Shown piece after piece: positions 23,014 to 33,700 of a stretch of 64,000 nt of DNA. The position numbers and the translations under genes are program-made. This DNA comes from Chalara sp. BL73 (Eukaryota > Ascomycota > Leotiomycetes > Helotiales). The stretch's first letter is position 1, and every line of letters begins with the position of its first letter. A model generated the notes under the pieces. That model made no database searches and was not told where the DNA came from. It saw only the letters and a list, made by a program, of their open reading frames with translations. The stretch covers positions 1-64,000 of the forward strand of contig CAKJVC010000096.1 in NCBI GenBank assembly GCA_918026815.1, given 5' to 3'.

Positions 23014-23916
23014 ATGGCCAACAATGATCTGCTACAGTGGACTACTAGCGACATAGACTTCTACGAGCTTCTAGGTTTAACATCGGAGACATTTTCTGAA
23101 TCGGAATTGCGACGTGCATACCGCAAAACCTCGCTGAAATATCATCCTGATAAACTTGGCAAGGACTACGATGCCACTAAATTCGAGCTCTTCCAAGCCG
23201 CCCACGGCGTCCTCAAGGATCCTGAACTAAAGAACAAATATGATAACAACCGTAATGCGAAGCTGCTCAAACAGAGGGCGCATGAACTGTTTGAGGGCAA
23301 GCGGCGACAAATGAAAGAAGATCTAGAGGCACGCGAAAGAGGAGCCATACCAACAAATGGCACAAAGCGACCGAGGGAGGAAGATCAGTCAACCATGCAG
23401 GACTTTAAGAGGTTTGCCGAGGAAGGAAGAAAGAAGCGCGCGGCAAGGGCATCAATGATGGCAACGTCATCTCCAGCTCCAGCGCCTCGCGACAAGACCC
23501 CTATCCCACCGTCTGCTGAGAAGCCGCCTGAACCAGAGCCAGAGGAAGATGAAATAGAGAGATTGGAAAGAAGGATTCGCGAAGCTGAGGCAGCAAAGGC
23601 AAAGAGAAAAGCAGAAAAGAAAGCAAGAAAGAGTGGTGTCTATGTGCCTGCAGACTCGCCATCTGTCCCACCTGCTGGAGGTTCTGGGTCAAGAGTGGTA
23701 GATCAAGACACAGCTACACCCACTAAACGTCCTGATGTCTTGGATGGATTGAAAGCTGACGATAAGTCTTCAGCGTCTCCGAGATTCTCTTTCTCTCCAG
23801 CCGGTACACCAAAGACCAATAAGTTTGCAGCGACGATGGCTCGGCTCAAAGCAGCGGAAAAACAGCGACTAGAAGAGGAGATACGGAAGCAGGAGGCAGC
23901 GGAAACTACAGAGTAG
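23014..23916 (+). CDS. CWF23: DnaJ-domain protein, Cwf23/DNAJC17-like splicing co-chaperone
   Basis: Single exon, 300 residues, starting at the ATG in AAGATGGCC, a good fungal start context. The J domain spans residues about 14-80 (DFYELLGL, RRAYRKTSLKYHPDKLG) with the HPD motif at 44-46 needed to stimulate Hsp70. It is followed by a basic, coiled-coil-prone middle, a Pro-rich linker, an alternating E/K helix (residues about 180-210) and a short C-terminal module, PRFSFSP, then FAATMARLKAAEKQR. N-terminal J domain plus coiled coil plus this tail matches fungal Cwf23 and animal DNAJC17, which act in the spliceosome. The degenerate RRM reported in some relatives is not obvious. The symbol is given by architecture, not by alignment. 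Confidence 0.75.
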   Translation: MANNDLLQWTTSDIDFYELLGLTSETFSESELRRAYRKTSLKYHPDKLGKDYDATKFELFQAAHGVLKDPELKNKYDNNRNAKLLKQRAHELFEGKRRQMKEDLEARERGAIPTNGTKRPREEDQSTMQDFKRFAEEGRKKRAARASMMATSSPAPAPRDKTPIPPSAEKPPEPEPEEDEIERLERRIREAEAAKAKRKAEKKARKSGVYVPADSPSVPPAGGSGSRVVDQDTATPTKRPDVLDGLKADDKSSASPRFSFSPAGTPKTNKFAATMARLKAAEKQRLEEEIRKQEAAETTE

Positions 23917-24216
23917 GTTCTTTACGATGTGACGACATTATACCTCTTTGATTTAGGCATTAGCGTTGGAGTGGGACATGGAGGCCATCATATTACTATA
24001 CCCAATAGATTACGTGAAGATGCGCACACGCGCTTGTAATACAGTCCTGATTTAGAACATTGATGTTATGCTATCACAATGCCATAAATGCTTACCATGT
24101 GAAAGACTATATATCCGCTTGACCAAAGGCATATTCAAGAAAAATGTGTGCGTATACAAGTGCTTTTTAAATTACTTTCTAATATACATCTTACTGATAC
24201 AATCTTCAGAAGGCTC
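23917..24216. other. Convergent intergenic spacer
   Basis: About 300 bases between two convergent genes. It probably holds both 3' UTRs, and nothing else was seen. Confidence 0.5.
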
Positions 24217-25347
24217 TTATTGCTTCGTAGGATGCCATGGTGGTACAAATGCCTTCACCTTCACTATTTCAGTGCCTTTCCCCTCTAATTCCCACTCCAG
24301 CTTAAATTCATCGCCTTCTTTGTAGCCTCCAGCCTCACCTTGAATTATCATATCTGTCATTGTCTCCAGCCTACATAAACCTAATCCGATATTCCCAATC
24401 CCAGCCAACCACTTCCCCGCACTTCTACCTCTCTTTTCAAACCTCCCAATACTCGTTTCCGGAGGTATGCCTTGAGATCCATAATCCTTGCTAGGGTCGT
24501 ACACCAGAGTAGTCGGCATAGGCTGATCCACACCATACAACATGACAGGCAATATCCTCTTCCTAACGACGCCTGTATGATGCGTCCTAATGGTCAGTTC
24601 CTGCCCAACATAACATCCCTTTCTATAATCAATGCCTCCCATAAAATCAACATTGCTTTCCTGCGGCAACGCTGACTCCCGAATCAGTTCGTCCTGTCCT
24701 TCTGCAATACCTCTCAAATACCTGCGTACGCGATATACTTCCTCTCCAACCTCCTCGACATCCTCTTCGGGCTTCTGCCCTCCAGGCAGAATGACACGTC
24801 GGCCCATCCCAGGCGCCCGCGCGTCTTCGCATCCCACATCGTCTTTTCCTTTACCCTCCGAACCGGCATTGGAGCCGAAAGAATATTCCTTCCACCCTTG
24901 CCCCTCCTTCTCCCTCCAAACAGCCCAGACGCCCCTCTCCCCCTCCTCCACAAGCCGCACATCAAACTTCGCCCTCAGCTTGTACCGTCGAATATGCTTC
25001 ACCAACTTGTCCGCCTCCTTAGCATCAACCTCTATCAACCATGCTCCGTCGACCTCTGGGTATATAAAGACGTCATTTACTAAGCGGCCTTTTGCATTGA
25101 GAAACGCTGCGTAGAATCCTGTTGTACGAGGCTTGGAGGGGGCGAGGTTTGCGGTTATGACGCCTTGCAGGAAGTGTGTTGCGTCTGGGCCGCGGAGGGA
25201 AACTAGACGGCGGGTTGTGAGCTGGGCGAGCCCGGAGGGGAGCTGTGGTGGGTTTCGGTGAGTGGAATAGGGTCTGCATACTCTGCAGATGTAGGGTGAG
25301 CGATTGTAAAGCTTTAAGGGCTTTGGGAGGGCTCGTAAGGTCTTCAT
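24217..25347 (-). CDS. CAF17: Iba57/Caf17-like mitochondrial iron-sulphur assembly factor
   Basis: Iba57 works with Isa1 and Isa2 in the mitochondrial matrix to build [4Fe-4S] clusters for aconitase, lipoate synthase and others. Single exon, 376 residues. The N-terminal 30 residues are basic and free of acidic residues (MKTLRALPKPLKLYNRSPY), as in a matrix-targeting peptide. The folate-binding (YgfZ/GcvT-like) body contains RLVSLRGPDATHFLQGVIT near residue 47 and the diagnostic KGCYVGQE at residues 243-250. This is followed by RTHHTGVVRKR. Length is typical for ascomycete Caf17. A Gly/Lys/Glu-rich insertion around residues 160-200 is low-complexity. No frameshift. Confidence is high from the signature motif. 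Confidence 0.93.
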   Translation of the reverse strand: MKTLRALPKPLKLYNRSPYICRVCRPYSTHRNPPQLPSGLAQLTTRRLVSLRGPDATHFLQGVITANLAPSKPRTTGFYAAFLNAKGRLVNDVFIYPEVDGAWLIEVDAKEADKLVKHIRRYKLRAKFDVRLVEEGERGVWAVWREKEGQGWKEYSFGSNAGSEGKGKDDVGCEDARAPGMGRRVILPGGQKPEEDVEEVGEEVYRVRRYLRGIAEGQDELIRESALPQESNVDFMGGIDYRKGCYVGQELTIRTHHTGVVRKRILPVMLYGVDQPMPTTLVYDPSKDYGSQGIPPETSIGRFEKRGRSAGKWLAGIGNIGLGLCRLETMTDMIIQGEAGGYKEGDEFKLEWELEGKGTEIVKVKAFVPPWHPTKQ

Positions 25348-26807
25348 TTTTTGGGGTTTGGTGGGTTGTGGTTGAGCTTTGTAATTTGTGATGTCAGGTT
25401 CGGGTGGAGCGGGAGTTTTCCGCGCCTTGACTTTTCTGCAAGGACAGGTTTTGCCAGTTTCGGCAACATTAGATCATCATCTCAAAGTTGAGCTGGCTTT
25501 TAGCCACAAACCTCAATGGTATATGTTCAAATACAATGCGAAAACAATGTCTTTCAATGAGTAGTCAACCACTTTTGACTGCCTTATGAAAGCCCCATAT
25601 CTGTAATGTACACTCTTTCTATCTGGCTTCTCGGGTATCTGAGTAAAATATTATGTTTGTCTGCAACTCCAATTGAAGCGAAGGCTCCGTAAGTTTTACA
25701 CTTTTTTACGTTACGGGTAAAACAAGGCACTTGCAGTCTGAGTAATATGGCATTTTCTTTAGAGGCTTCTTAGTTTCTATTACTTTACTCTACTTCAGCA
25801 GACCAACTTCGTCGGTAGCTTGCAGTTTACTATGGCTTGTTTCAATAAAATGTAACTGTCATCAATTTTTTATTGTAAACGCATATACGGAACAATCTTG
25901 TGTACATTATGTTATCTCTTGTTTCCTTTTAGAGGTGGTTTGGTGTAGAAAGATGACCATAAAACTTATATTATCAAGTTTTTATACAAAGGTTTATAGC
26001 CTGGTAAGTGCTCATATATTCCACGCCAGAGGATTCTTGTATAACTAATGTTTATTATTATTGTCTTTCTTATGTCGCTTGCTAAATTTCCGTGTGTTTA
26101 TGTTTCGTGAGTGCTCCTTATTCACTCTGTATGGATTCAATAGCTCGAAATCTCCACCCAAAGCTTGTGATAGCTTAAAGAGGATTCGTTATAAATGTAT
26201 GTTCCACACTTATTCCAAAGCGATAAACCAATATATCCAATCTGTAATACTCATGGGAACCGGCGTGTCCAGGACAGGAACCAAACATAATTTACTACAG
26301 AAAGACTGTCTACCTCTGGATCAGGTCTTGTTTGCGTTGTTCTTGCTTTTATTGCACACCTTAAAGGCAACTTGTTTCCTGCCCGATGCTGAAGGTCTAA
26401 TATGTTTCCAAGACCTGATCAAGTACTGCATTATATAACCAATACTACAATTAAAAGTCATGTAATCTTTGAGACAATATTCGTTGTGTTACCATCCACG
26501 TTTTAGTATCTCCTTGGTGGAACATGCAATTGATGTGCCAAATACTTGAATTAGTGCTATATAACTCAACATTAGGAGCTCATATCCAACGGTATGAAGA
26601 TTTGAGCACAAGTTCACTATCTGATATCATCTAGCAAAGTGCGAGTCACGCGTATCTTGCACTGCTGCTGCTGCCTTCCAGGTTGGTTGGCAAGCGAGGC
26701 GGCGAGTTGGTGAAACAACGTCTTGCACACAATCGCAACAGTCAATTCTTTAAGATGACATCAAATTGAGAATTTACAGCAAGGCAGTCAATAAATTCAT
26801 ATCTGTA
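25348..26807. other. AT-rich intergenic, no gene supported
   Basis: Includes the CAF17 promoter at its left end and the HAP2-like promoter at its right. A plus-strand frame at 26061-26438 (125 codons) has no domain and poor codon quality, so I left it out. A short inverted pair, ATCAGGTCTTG near 26319 and CAAGACCTGAT near 26409, is the only structure noticed. Confidence 0.4.
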
Positions 26808-26846
26808 ATGTTCGGGAATACATACGTGGACTTGTCGAAATTCGAT

Positions 26847-27428
26847 ATGGCTGAGACCCAAACACATGACCATGAAGTGCCTGCAGCCTTCCATGCCGTT
26901 GACCCTCGACCTCAGCATTTTATAAGCAACGCCTCGCTGGATATGAATCCATCTCAAGTTTCTTATCGGAAAGCCACGGAATCAACGACCAGCATTTCTG
27001 AACTGAGTGACCCCGATGACAAATATCCCATCGCGGATCAGCAGCTGCTAGGTTCACCACAACCAATCCTGATTTCTCACCAGCAGTTATCACAATCGTC
27101 GACAAGCTCTATCGACATTTCAAACAACAAGCGCCCTGCAAATTTGAACTCTAAGCAATACCATCGCATTCTCAAAAGACGCGCAGCACGGCAGCGGTTG
27201 AAGGAGCTATTGAATTCCCGGCCGAAGCCGAAGCTCACGCTTTATGCATTTCCGTCTGGTGTTTCATGTGTGCTACCCAGACGACCTCAAGATCCAGATG
27301 GACGATTCATGAGTGCAGAAGAGGTTGTTGAAAGGAACGAAACGGAGGCGCCGAAAGGGGTTAGCAAGAATATTAATGAGTCTAAGCCGCCTGCTCAGTT
27401 AAGCTCAAGCCTGGGAGCCAAGTTGTAA
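26847..27428 (+). CDS. HAP2/NF-YA-like protein with degenerate DNA-binding half
   Basis: NF-YA (HAP2/HapB) joins the NF-YB/NF-YC dimer through its A1 helix and reads CCAAT boxes with its A2 part. This 193-residue product, counted from the ATG at 26847 (an in-frame ATG at 26808 would add 13), has a well-kept A1 helix at residues 101-120: SKQYHRILKRRAARQRLKE. After a linker (SRPKPKL), the expected HESRHKHAMRRPRGPGGRF-type block is replaced by a sequence with none of the HESRHKH residues. Only RRPQDPDGRF remains. The N-terminal 95 residues are Ser/Gln-rich. The frame is open throughout and unspliced. Possible readings are a diverged paralogue that still binds the HapC/HapE dimer, or a decaying gene. 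The canonical HapB is not in this window. Confidence 0.7.
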   Translation: MAETQTHDHEVPAAFHAVDPRPQHFISNASLDMNPSQVSYRKATESTTSISELSDPDDKYPIADQQLLGSPQPILISHQQLSQSSTSSIDISNNKRPANLNSKQYHRILKRRAARQRLKELLNSRPKPKLTLYAFPSGVSCVLPRRPQDPDGRFMSAEEVVERNETEAPKGVSKNINESKPPAQLSSSLGAKL

Positions 27429-28154
27429 ATCAGCCTGGACGTGTCAAAGAAGGCGATCGAAGCCAAGGGTATTCTTTTAACAGCAGCTTGGCAAATATCA
27501 AAATGTCTGTGGTGGTCGATGATCGGCATTAGGGAATAAAGAATCACCTACCTCTCTCTCGCACATCTCGGGCGGAGACAGCTTCTTGGAGCAAAGGAGA
27601 AAGCAGATTCTGGCACCGCGATTAGGACTGCTTTGAGCTGGTGCAACCGACATCCTTTCGTAGCAGCATGGTGGATTTGCCTGAGGGAAAAGGCTTGCAT
27701 GGTTTTCAGATTGGAAGTTTTAGAGCTCATTGCGATACATGTTTATGTGCTTTAGGACAGGGCTGCTAGAGTTTATATTAGTTATATCCACAATTATATT
27801 TTGAGACCTCTAAATCTTGGGGGGAAGGTGGTTTGCTTATTGAAAGTAGCCATTGAACGGAAAAGCAAAGTCGATAAAATAAAAGGAAGCCGTTAGCGTC
27901 ACTAAATGACTATCCAATTCTAGAGCGTAGCCCTGTTATTGCAGCCATCCAAACAAAGCAAGGTTTTAAATAAAATATCTAAAGCTGGATATATTATGCC
28001 CAAACATAAATGCCACACAGCCTTCAGCATGCGAACGCCCGCCGGATATCTCACCCGGGCACCTCTCGGCTAACGCAGCACATATCCGTGCCCATACCCG
28101 ACATATATAAATCCATCCCGACGCTTCACCATCAATCCTCCAAGGGCAATGTAT
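27429..28154. other. Intergenic, no gene seen
   Basis: No supported gene. A minus-strand frame at 27966-28409 runs through the tRNA-like gene. Its RDSNPR-like residues come from reading the T-arm backwards, so it is not a protein gene. Confidence 0.45.
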
Positions 28155-28223
28155 GGCCTGGTGGTGTAGGTGGTTAGCATACGGCAGCTTGCCGAGACGC
28201 GGGTTTGAGTCCCGCCCAGGTCC
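28155..28223 (+). tRNA. tRNA-like gene with shortened anticodon loop (probable pseudo-tRNA)
   Basis: The 69-base unit folds with a 7-bp acceptor stem (GGCCTGG with CCAGGTC), a D arm, and a T arm with stem GCGGG/CCCGC and loop TTTGAGT. The A-box-like TGGTGTAGGTGG and B-box-like GGTTTGAGTCC fit Pol III promoters; the B box has one change from GGTTCGANTCC. The anticodon arm is odd: CGGCA pairs with TGCCG and leaves only GCT, a 3-base loop instead of 7, so no anticodon can be read. The acceptor stem includes one G-T wobble. No 3' CCA is encoded, as usual in eukaryotes. It is either a pseudo-tRNA or a non-translational Pol III transcript. Confidence 0.6.
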
Positions 28224-28229
28224 TTTTTT
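28224..28229 (+). terminator. Pol III terminator (T6) after the tRNA-like gene
   Basis: Six T directly follow the discriminator base of the tRNA-like unit. This is the normal termination signal of RNA polymerase III and supports a transcribed unit, or one that was transcribed until recently. Confidence 0.65.
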
Positions 28230-29022
28230 GCCGGTGTCAAGGCAGGATCTGGGTGAACCCGGGTATATGAGAAGTGGTTCTTGAGATGTATTTTTATTGG
28301 AGCCCGTTGAAGGAGGCTTGATACGACAACAAAGGTTCTTTTTGTTTCGTTTGGCCATACGTGTTGCGGTATTTACTAGAACGCTTGAGGATATCTTGGT
28401 AGTTGACAAGTGAGCGCCGGCTGCACTGTCTCTATTGGTACTTCCCTGTCTAGAAGATGTATGCCGGGGAGCATGTCTCCAGAACTAATGCCACATGAGA
28501 TATCTTCTTGAGTAAGGAAAAGGAGTTGACAAAGGAGCAGAGATTCACTTCACAACATGCTCAAGCGGGCAGCAAGCAAGGCTGTTTTTGTGAAAGGACC
28601 AAACACTAAAATGAGGAGGCTGTTATGAGTTCTGGGACATTGATAATTTGCTTTAGGTAGCCCTGTTGTGGTTTCCACACGAGAATGGCTTTCGGCTTTT
28701 GATTTCTCAGCCTCTCTGAATCTTGGACACTTAGCTTTTGCCTACTGCGTAACCTTTACCTTCACATAAAAACGTCAAAATCTTTGCGTCGGAAGTTTCG
28801 TGTATGTGTGTTGTATTGGAGCTTCGTCTAGTCTTCTACAATGCAATATTATAATTATAAGCATCATCTCTATCCTCCCATCTTACACAAACGCCAGAGC
28901 AGCAATCCCTAGACACCAGGCCATGACACGCCTTCCCACCTACCAACCTATCTTACATCTAGTCTACGCCTAGTAACAATGTCTACGTCTTTTAACAGGC
29001 GGCGTGGCCTCAACTCAATTCT
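28230..29022. other. Intergenic, no gene seen
   Basis: Lies between the tRNA-like unit and the 3' end of the protoglobin gene. No family-like frame was found. Confidence 0.5.
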
Positions 29023-29806
29023 CTACTTTCCATCTTCGTTCTCATCAGCCAGGTAATGCCTGGCAAAAAGATCATTCTGGATCCAAATGACCTTGTTGAG
29101 TGCCCTCAACACGCGGCTTTTCGTCGCCGTATCGATCTCCTCCATCTCCATCACCGCAGCAATCACTACATCAACCACATAACCCAGCAAGACACTCACT
29201 ATGATAAATCCGTTAGCGAATCTCTGGCGTCATCCTTGAAAAAAAAGAGAGGAAGGGAAAGGAGGAGAAGGAGGAACGGAAAAGGCATGACGTACTATGG
29301 ATATACTCGACACGAAGTTCAGGCTTCTTCTCCCGGTGCTTGAACCCCGGCTTCCCCGTATGCATAATCCCCACATTATTCAGATAGACCCAGAATTTGC
29401 TGTCGGGTCCCAGATCTTTCGTCGTCACCAACTTCACGAGGTAATTCTGCAGCCACCTATCAGCTTCCTTATCTTATCTCATTGGCCTCAGAAAAGAGCC
29501 AAAACGCACCTTGAGAAAATCCTTCCGGAGGGCGATCTGAGGATGGTCGAGCGTGAGCTCCTGGACGCTCTTCACGGTCTCCCCGGTGTAGTCGGTATTT
29601 TTGGGCACGAAGGCTTGGGCGGTGATGTCGAAGCTTAGGAGCTTGGTGTAGACGGCATCGAGGATGGAGGGGACGAGGGGGGCGATGAGTGGCGCGGAAG
29701 CAAGTAGAGCATCTGTGTCGTCCGTGGTCAAGCCCAGGAACTGCGAAAGATACGTGATCCTCGACGGAAGGTCATTTTTCAACGACTCTGCTGAAATATG
29801 TTGCAT
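29023..29806 (-). CDS. Protoglobin-family heme protein, 207 residues
   Basis: Three exons, 29806-29510, 29446-29296 and 29198-29023. Introns are 63 bp (phase 0) and 97 bp (phase 1), and splicing keeps one frame to the TAG at 29023. The product is a single globin-sensor/protoglobin domain. The N-terminal helices read RITYLSQFLGLTTDD and LVPSILDAVYTKLLSFDIT. FWVYLNNVGIMHTG carries His128, in the place of the proximal heme ligand by family pattern. The C-terminal helix VLRALNKVIWIQNDLFARHY is characteristic of fungal protoglobins. No output domain (cyclase, kinase, methyl-accepting) and no signal peptide are present. Protoglobins bind O2, CO and NO; the role in fungi is not established. The chosen second acceptor gives IHMSVLLGYV. 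Confidence 0.85.
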
Positions 29807-30543
29807 CGTAGATTATCTTTCAAACAGCAAGAAGCGGGTGTGAATTTGTATGCGATGGTCAAGTAGATATATGTGGATATTTTGAATTTTGAATTATCCA
29901 TGACATCAAACGAAGATCGTTGCTTTTTATATACATTTTGGACGAAAGGCATTTTGTATGGATCGTATGATTCAGGAACACCGAGAAGCAAACCTCCAAG
30001 GAGACCACGGAGAAGCACGATTCACTATATGTCAGCGTTCTGCATTTAACGGATATTCTGGAAGTCAGTCGCACCACTTTACGATAACGGTAAATACACA
30101 GACGAATGAGAGCGCTTCCGGGACTCGCCTACAACAGGGGTCAATAATCGGGGGATGTAGCGAACCAAAACGAAAAAAATAGGAGCGTTGAATGGGAGAG
30201 CTTGGATTTGTAAAGGAGTCGGTAAGAAGAGGTGAGGCGAGTCACTTGTGGGTTGACTTTGGCTCTGAGCTTGAAAATTGCTTGCCAGCACAAGGACGTG
30301 AAGATTTGGGTTGTGGAGCTATCCACCTTTCCCACGCAGCCGGTCGTATGACATAACTCGCACTTACTAACACCCTGCAATTCTGAATGCATCACGCAAA
30401 GAAGATCACGATTTAGAGGAGAAACATGTATTGATCCTTCCCAGGATATGACACCTAAACGCATCGCTAACCATAAAACCTAATCTAAACACCCTCTCAT
30501 GCAAAACAACGAAACACCCATCCTACAAACAACGCCCTTTTGT
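29807..30543. other. Intergenic, no gene seen
   Basis: Between the protoglobin start and the WD-repeat stop (both minus strand). It should contain the protoglobin promoter and WD-gene 3' UTR. Short minus-strand frames just upstream of the protoglobin have no domains. Confidence 0.5.
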
Positions 30544-33500
30544 CTAATCCGCCGTCATCCCGCACTTCTTACACACAAGTTTCTGGCCTTTGCCCACCTT
30601 TCTCGCTCGAAAATCTTTTCCACCGCATTTCCTACAAGCGAGTGCTTCGCCCTCGCTAGAATCTTCTTCCGTGCCCGGATCATCACTGCTTAATTCACTT
30701 ACATAACTCCCTTTCTTCTCCAACTTTGGCGCAACTGACGCTAGCTTGGACGGGTCCGGCGAGGTAGTTTTCCAGGACGCGACGTTCCAGAACTGGTAGC
30801 TTTTCCCTGAGCTATCTAACAGAAGGGGATTATCGTCGCTGTCGCCCTTCATGCTAAAGCCTGGTGTTGGTGGTTGACTAATATTATAACTAGGCGCTTT
30901 ATACAGACTTTGTGGTGGACTGGTTGTGGAAACGCTAGATGCATTATGTAAAGGTGTTGCTGTGTATTGCGGCTGTCGTGCAGTGCTTGCGAGGTTTGAA
31001 TGGGAGCCGCCACTTGATGGAGACTGGCCGCCTCGGTTGAATTTGCCAGGTGAGACGCTTCGATCCGTGCGAGAATTCTTCGCCCCAAAGCGTATTGTAT
31101 TATCCAAACTAGTATTACTATTGACAGAATTGCGCCATGAAAGTATATGATCAGATTGTAATGTCGGTCCACCGATGGAGTTTCGTGAGACTGAGTTTCG
31201 TCGAGAATGTGATCCTGCACTATTTCGTGTCATGATGCTATTGCTTCGACCGAGCATCTTCTTAGAGAACATTGATCCAGTTTCCCACGACTCTTGGCGT
31301 CTCTTATGGAATGCACAGTCTTGTCTGAAGACTTTGATTCCACCTTGATAATCCGCTGTTATAATTATGTTACCGTCCATATGTGTACATCGCGCAAGAT
31401 AAGCAGGCGTCTCCTCTGGCTTCTTGATTAGGACCTCGATACCCGAATGTTGCTTCTCTGCCTCTCGATTTTGTGGCGGCATAGAAGATGCATTTGACTC
31501 CTCTCTACTCAGTAAGGTTATCGGAGGGGGGTTGCAAAGATCATATATTGGATCTCCAGACGCGCTCAAAAGCTGGCGGGACTTCGTCGGGGAAATGATT
31601 GCTGCTGTGACGATGTCCGGGTGTGCTTCGAAAAACTCCAATGGCCTCTTATCTTTGTTCTCGGGGTCTACTTGAGTGGTAGACCATATGTAGGCTTTTC
31701 GATCTTCGCTTCCGCAGATTATATATTGTGCATCATCGCTGAAGCTGGCATTAATCTGGCTGCATGTATTCTCATGTCCTCTGAATTTCATTTCGAGGCT
31801 CTTGTCTCGAAGATTGTACACACGAACCCGTGAGTCATTACTTGTTATGAGAACTTTCATCTCCCCTTCTGGATCATCTGGTGGAAAGGTAATCGTCCGA
31901 ATTCCAGTTATTTTGCTTCCCTTGGCGTTCTTTCCTCTAGAAGATCTCACGTGGATCTGCGTATGGTATTTCAAGCCTTCTGTTTCATAGAACAAACAAA
32001 GCCCGGATAACACACCTGCCATGGCAGTTTTCCCGTCTGGGGTGAACGCCACAGCCGTGATTAGGTCTGGCAGCTGGTTCCAAAACGCCACAGACTTGTC
32101 GGGTATACTCCACAATCGCAAAACTGAGTCTAGCGAGCCAGCCAAGAAAAACCTGTCATCCCTGGGATGGAAAGCTATTGATGTGACAAAATCCTTGTGC
32201 TTGAATGTACAAAGGCATTCTTGTCTGCTGATATGCCACAATCTCACCGTCTTATCCATGGAGGAAGAGAGCAAAAAATTGTTCTTGCTCCAACTCAGAT
32301 CTAGAATATCACCAGTATGCCCCTCGAACTCGCGGATTGGTTTTGACCTGAAAACTGGTGCACTCAATCTTTCACCGCCCGAAGATCCAGAAACAACATC
32401 TTCCTCATGTTCGTGTTCTCGTCGTTCCTCCGGAGTCGAAATGACAGCCCACACTCGCACGACTTGGTCTCGACCAGCCGCCGCAAGATATTTCCCATCT
32501 TTGCTAAACTCCATCGCCCAGACCGCTCCACCAGCTTTCCCAGTTTTGGACAATTTATGAGGAACATCTGTCGTCGTTATTCCAGGAACCTTTTCGTCAC
32601 TGACTAAATGGTGTTTACCGCCGCTCAGCTCTTGAGCCAGGAACATGCGGTTGAACTCTCTATCCTTCTTATTATGCGCCCGTACCTTGATATATCTCGG
32701 CGGTTCTTTATGCTGTGGTATGTATCCATTCGCACCTATCGACGAGGAAAAGACACATGCATTCATGCCTTCAGTCCGCGAGTCGCCAAGCTCCGATTCA
32801 TCGTCATCCGCATCGAATGTTTGGTCCTTCTTCTTCCCACCAATTATGCTGAATCGACTTAGGAATGACACGCCCTTTCTATAGTTAGAAGTTCGAAGTT
32901 AGTCGGTATTCTCGGAAAATTATTAATCGGTTTTACGCCTCAGGTAAGCATGACATTTGAGATTACATTGTAAGCCCAAACTATGAACGCCAGGGTGGCT
33001 TTAACTCCGAGGAATATGGATGTAAAAAAGACTTACTTCTTCTCTTTGAGGTGAATACTATCAGTGCGGCTTATTTCCGGGGTCTGCTGTCTGGACGGCG
33101 GCCCAGCAACCTCAGGGGTGCTAACATTCTCAAGCTTCGGGCTATCTGGCAGACCAGCATTCCGCAGTTTTTGTGGTATGATACTCTCAGTATTTGTCCG
33201 CTTCAGAATATGCTATACAATCTCAGTAAGTAAATCCTGCCTCCAAGCTGGGCGCAGTCTCGAACTATCTGCAACGGACAGTTTATGTAAGATCTGTTGT
33301 GAAAAACGTACGTGTGACAAAGGGTCGATAGCTGTTGAAGATTGTAATGGAGGAGATGTTGCTCTTTCGCCATTGGTATCTTTCAAGGTAGCGCTCCGTA
33401 TTGGCTTGACAGGCCCCTTTTTCCCATTTGTTTGCGACTGCGGATTACCTAGAATGCGGAGCTTGGTTAGCATAAGCACAGCAAAGACACACCTATCTGG

Positions 33501-33700
33501 ACGATCAATCGCAAGTCGCATAGCGCGGAATGGTTGCGAATCTGCTCCAAGTATGATTACAACTAACCTTCAGAAGATGTCGCAGAGCGCGGTCGTACGG
33601 ATTGTCCGCTATCCGTCACAGTAGGAGAGTCAATGGTAGCCACGCTCCCCTCTTTATTCTGGTCGTCCGTCACTTGAATCTTCGGTAGTGCGACCTCCAT
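30544..33700 (-). CDS. WD-repeat protein (WDR44/Dgr2-like) with C-terminal zinc ribbon
   Basis: Four exons, 33700-33568, 33448-33312, 33200-33037 and 32878-30544, with introns of 119, 111 and 158 bp, give 922 residues. The N-terminal 140 residues are Ser/Pro-rich and disordered, starting MEVALPKIQVTDDQ. The WD propeller begins at GAVWAMEFSKDGKYLAAAGRD and continues with repeats such as HTGDILDLSWSKNNFLLSSS, the DFVTSIAFHPRDDRFFLAGS region, ITAVAFTPDGKTAMAGV and CSQINASFSDDAQYIICGSE. A Ser-rich segment follows. The last 30 residues form a CRKCGGKDF...VCKKCGMT ribbon with two CxxC pairs spaced like a zinc ribbon. The repeat order fits animal WDR44 and yeast Dgr2/YMR102C. WDR44 binds Rab11 in animals; the fungal function is unclear. 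Confidence 0.85.

Noticed and set aside
26061..26438. 125-codon plus-strand frame in AT-rich DNA
   Set aside because: No domain, no coding-like composition and no splice context. Likely chance.
27966..28409. Minus-strand 147-codon frame with RDSNPR-like residues
   Set aside because: It reads backwards through the tRNA-like gene. The motif is a translated T-arm, seen in many spurious annotations.
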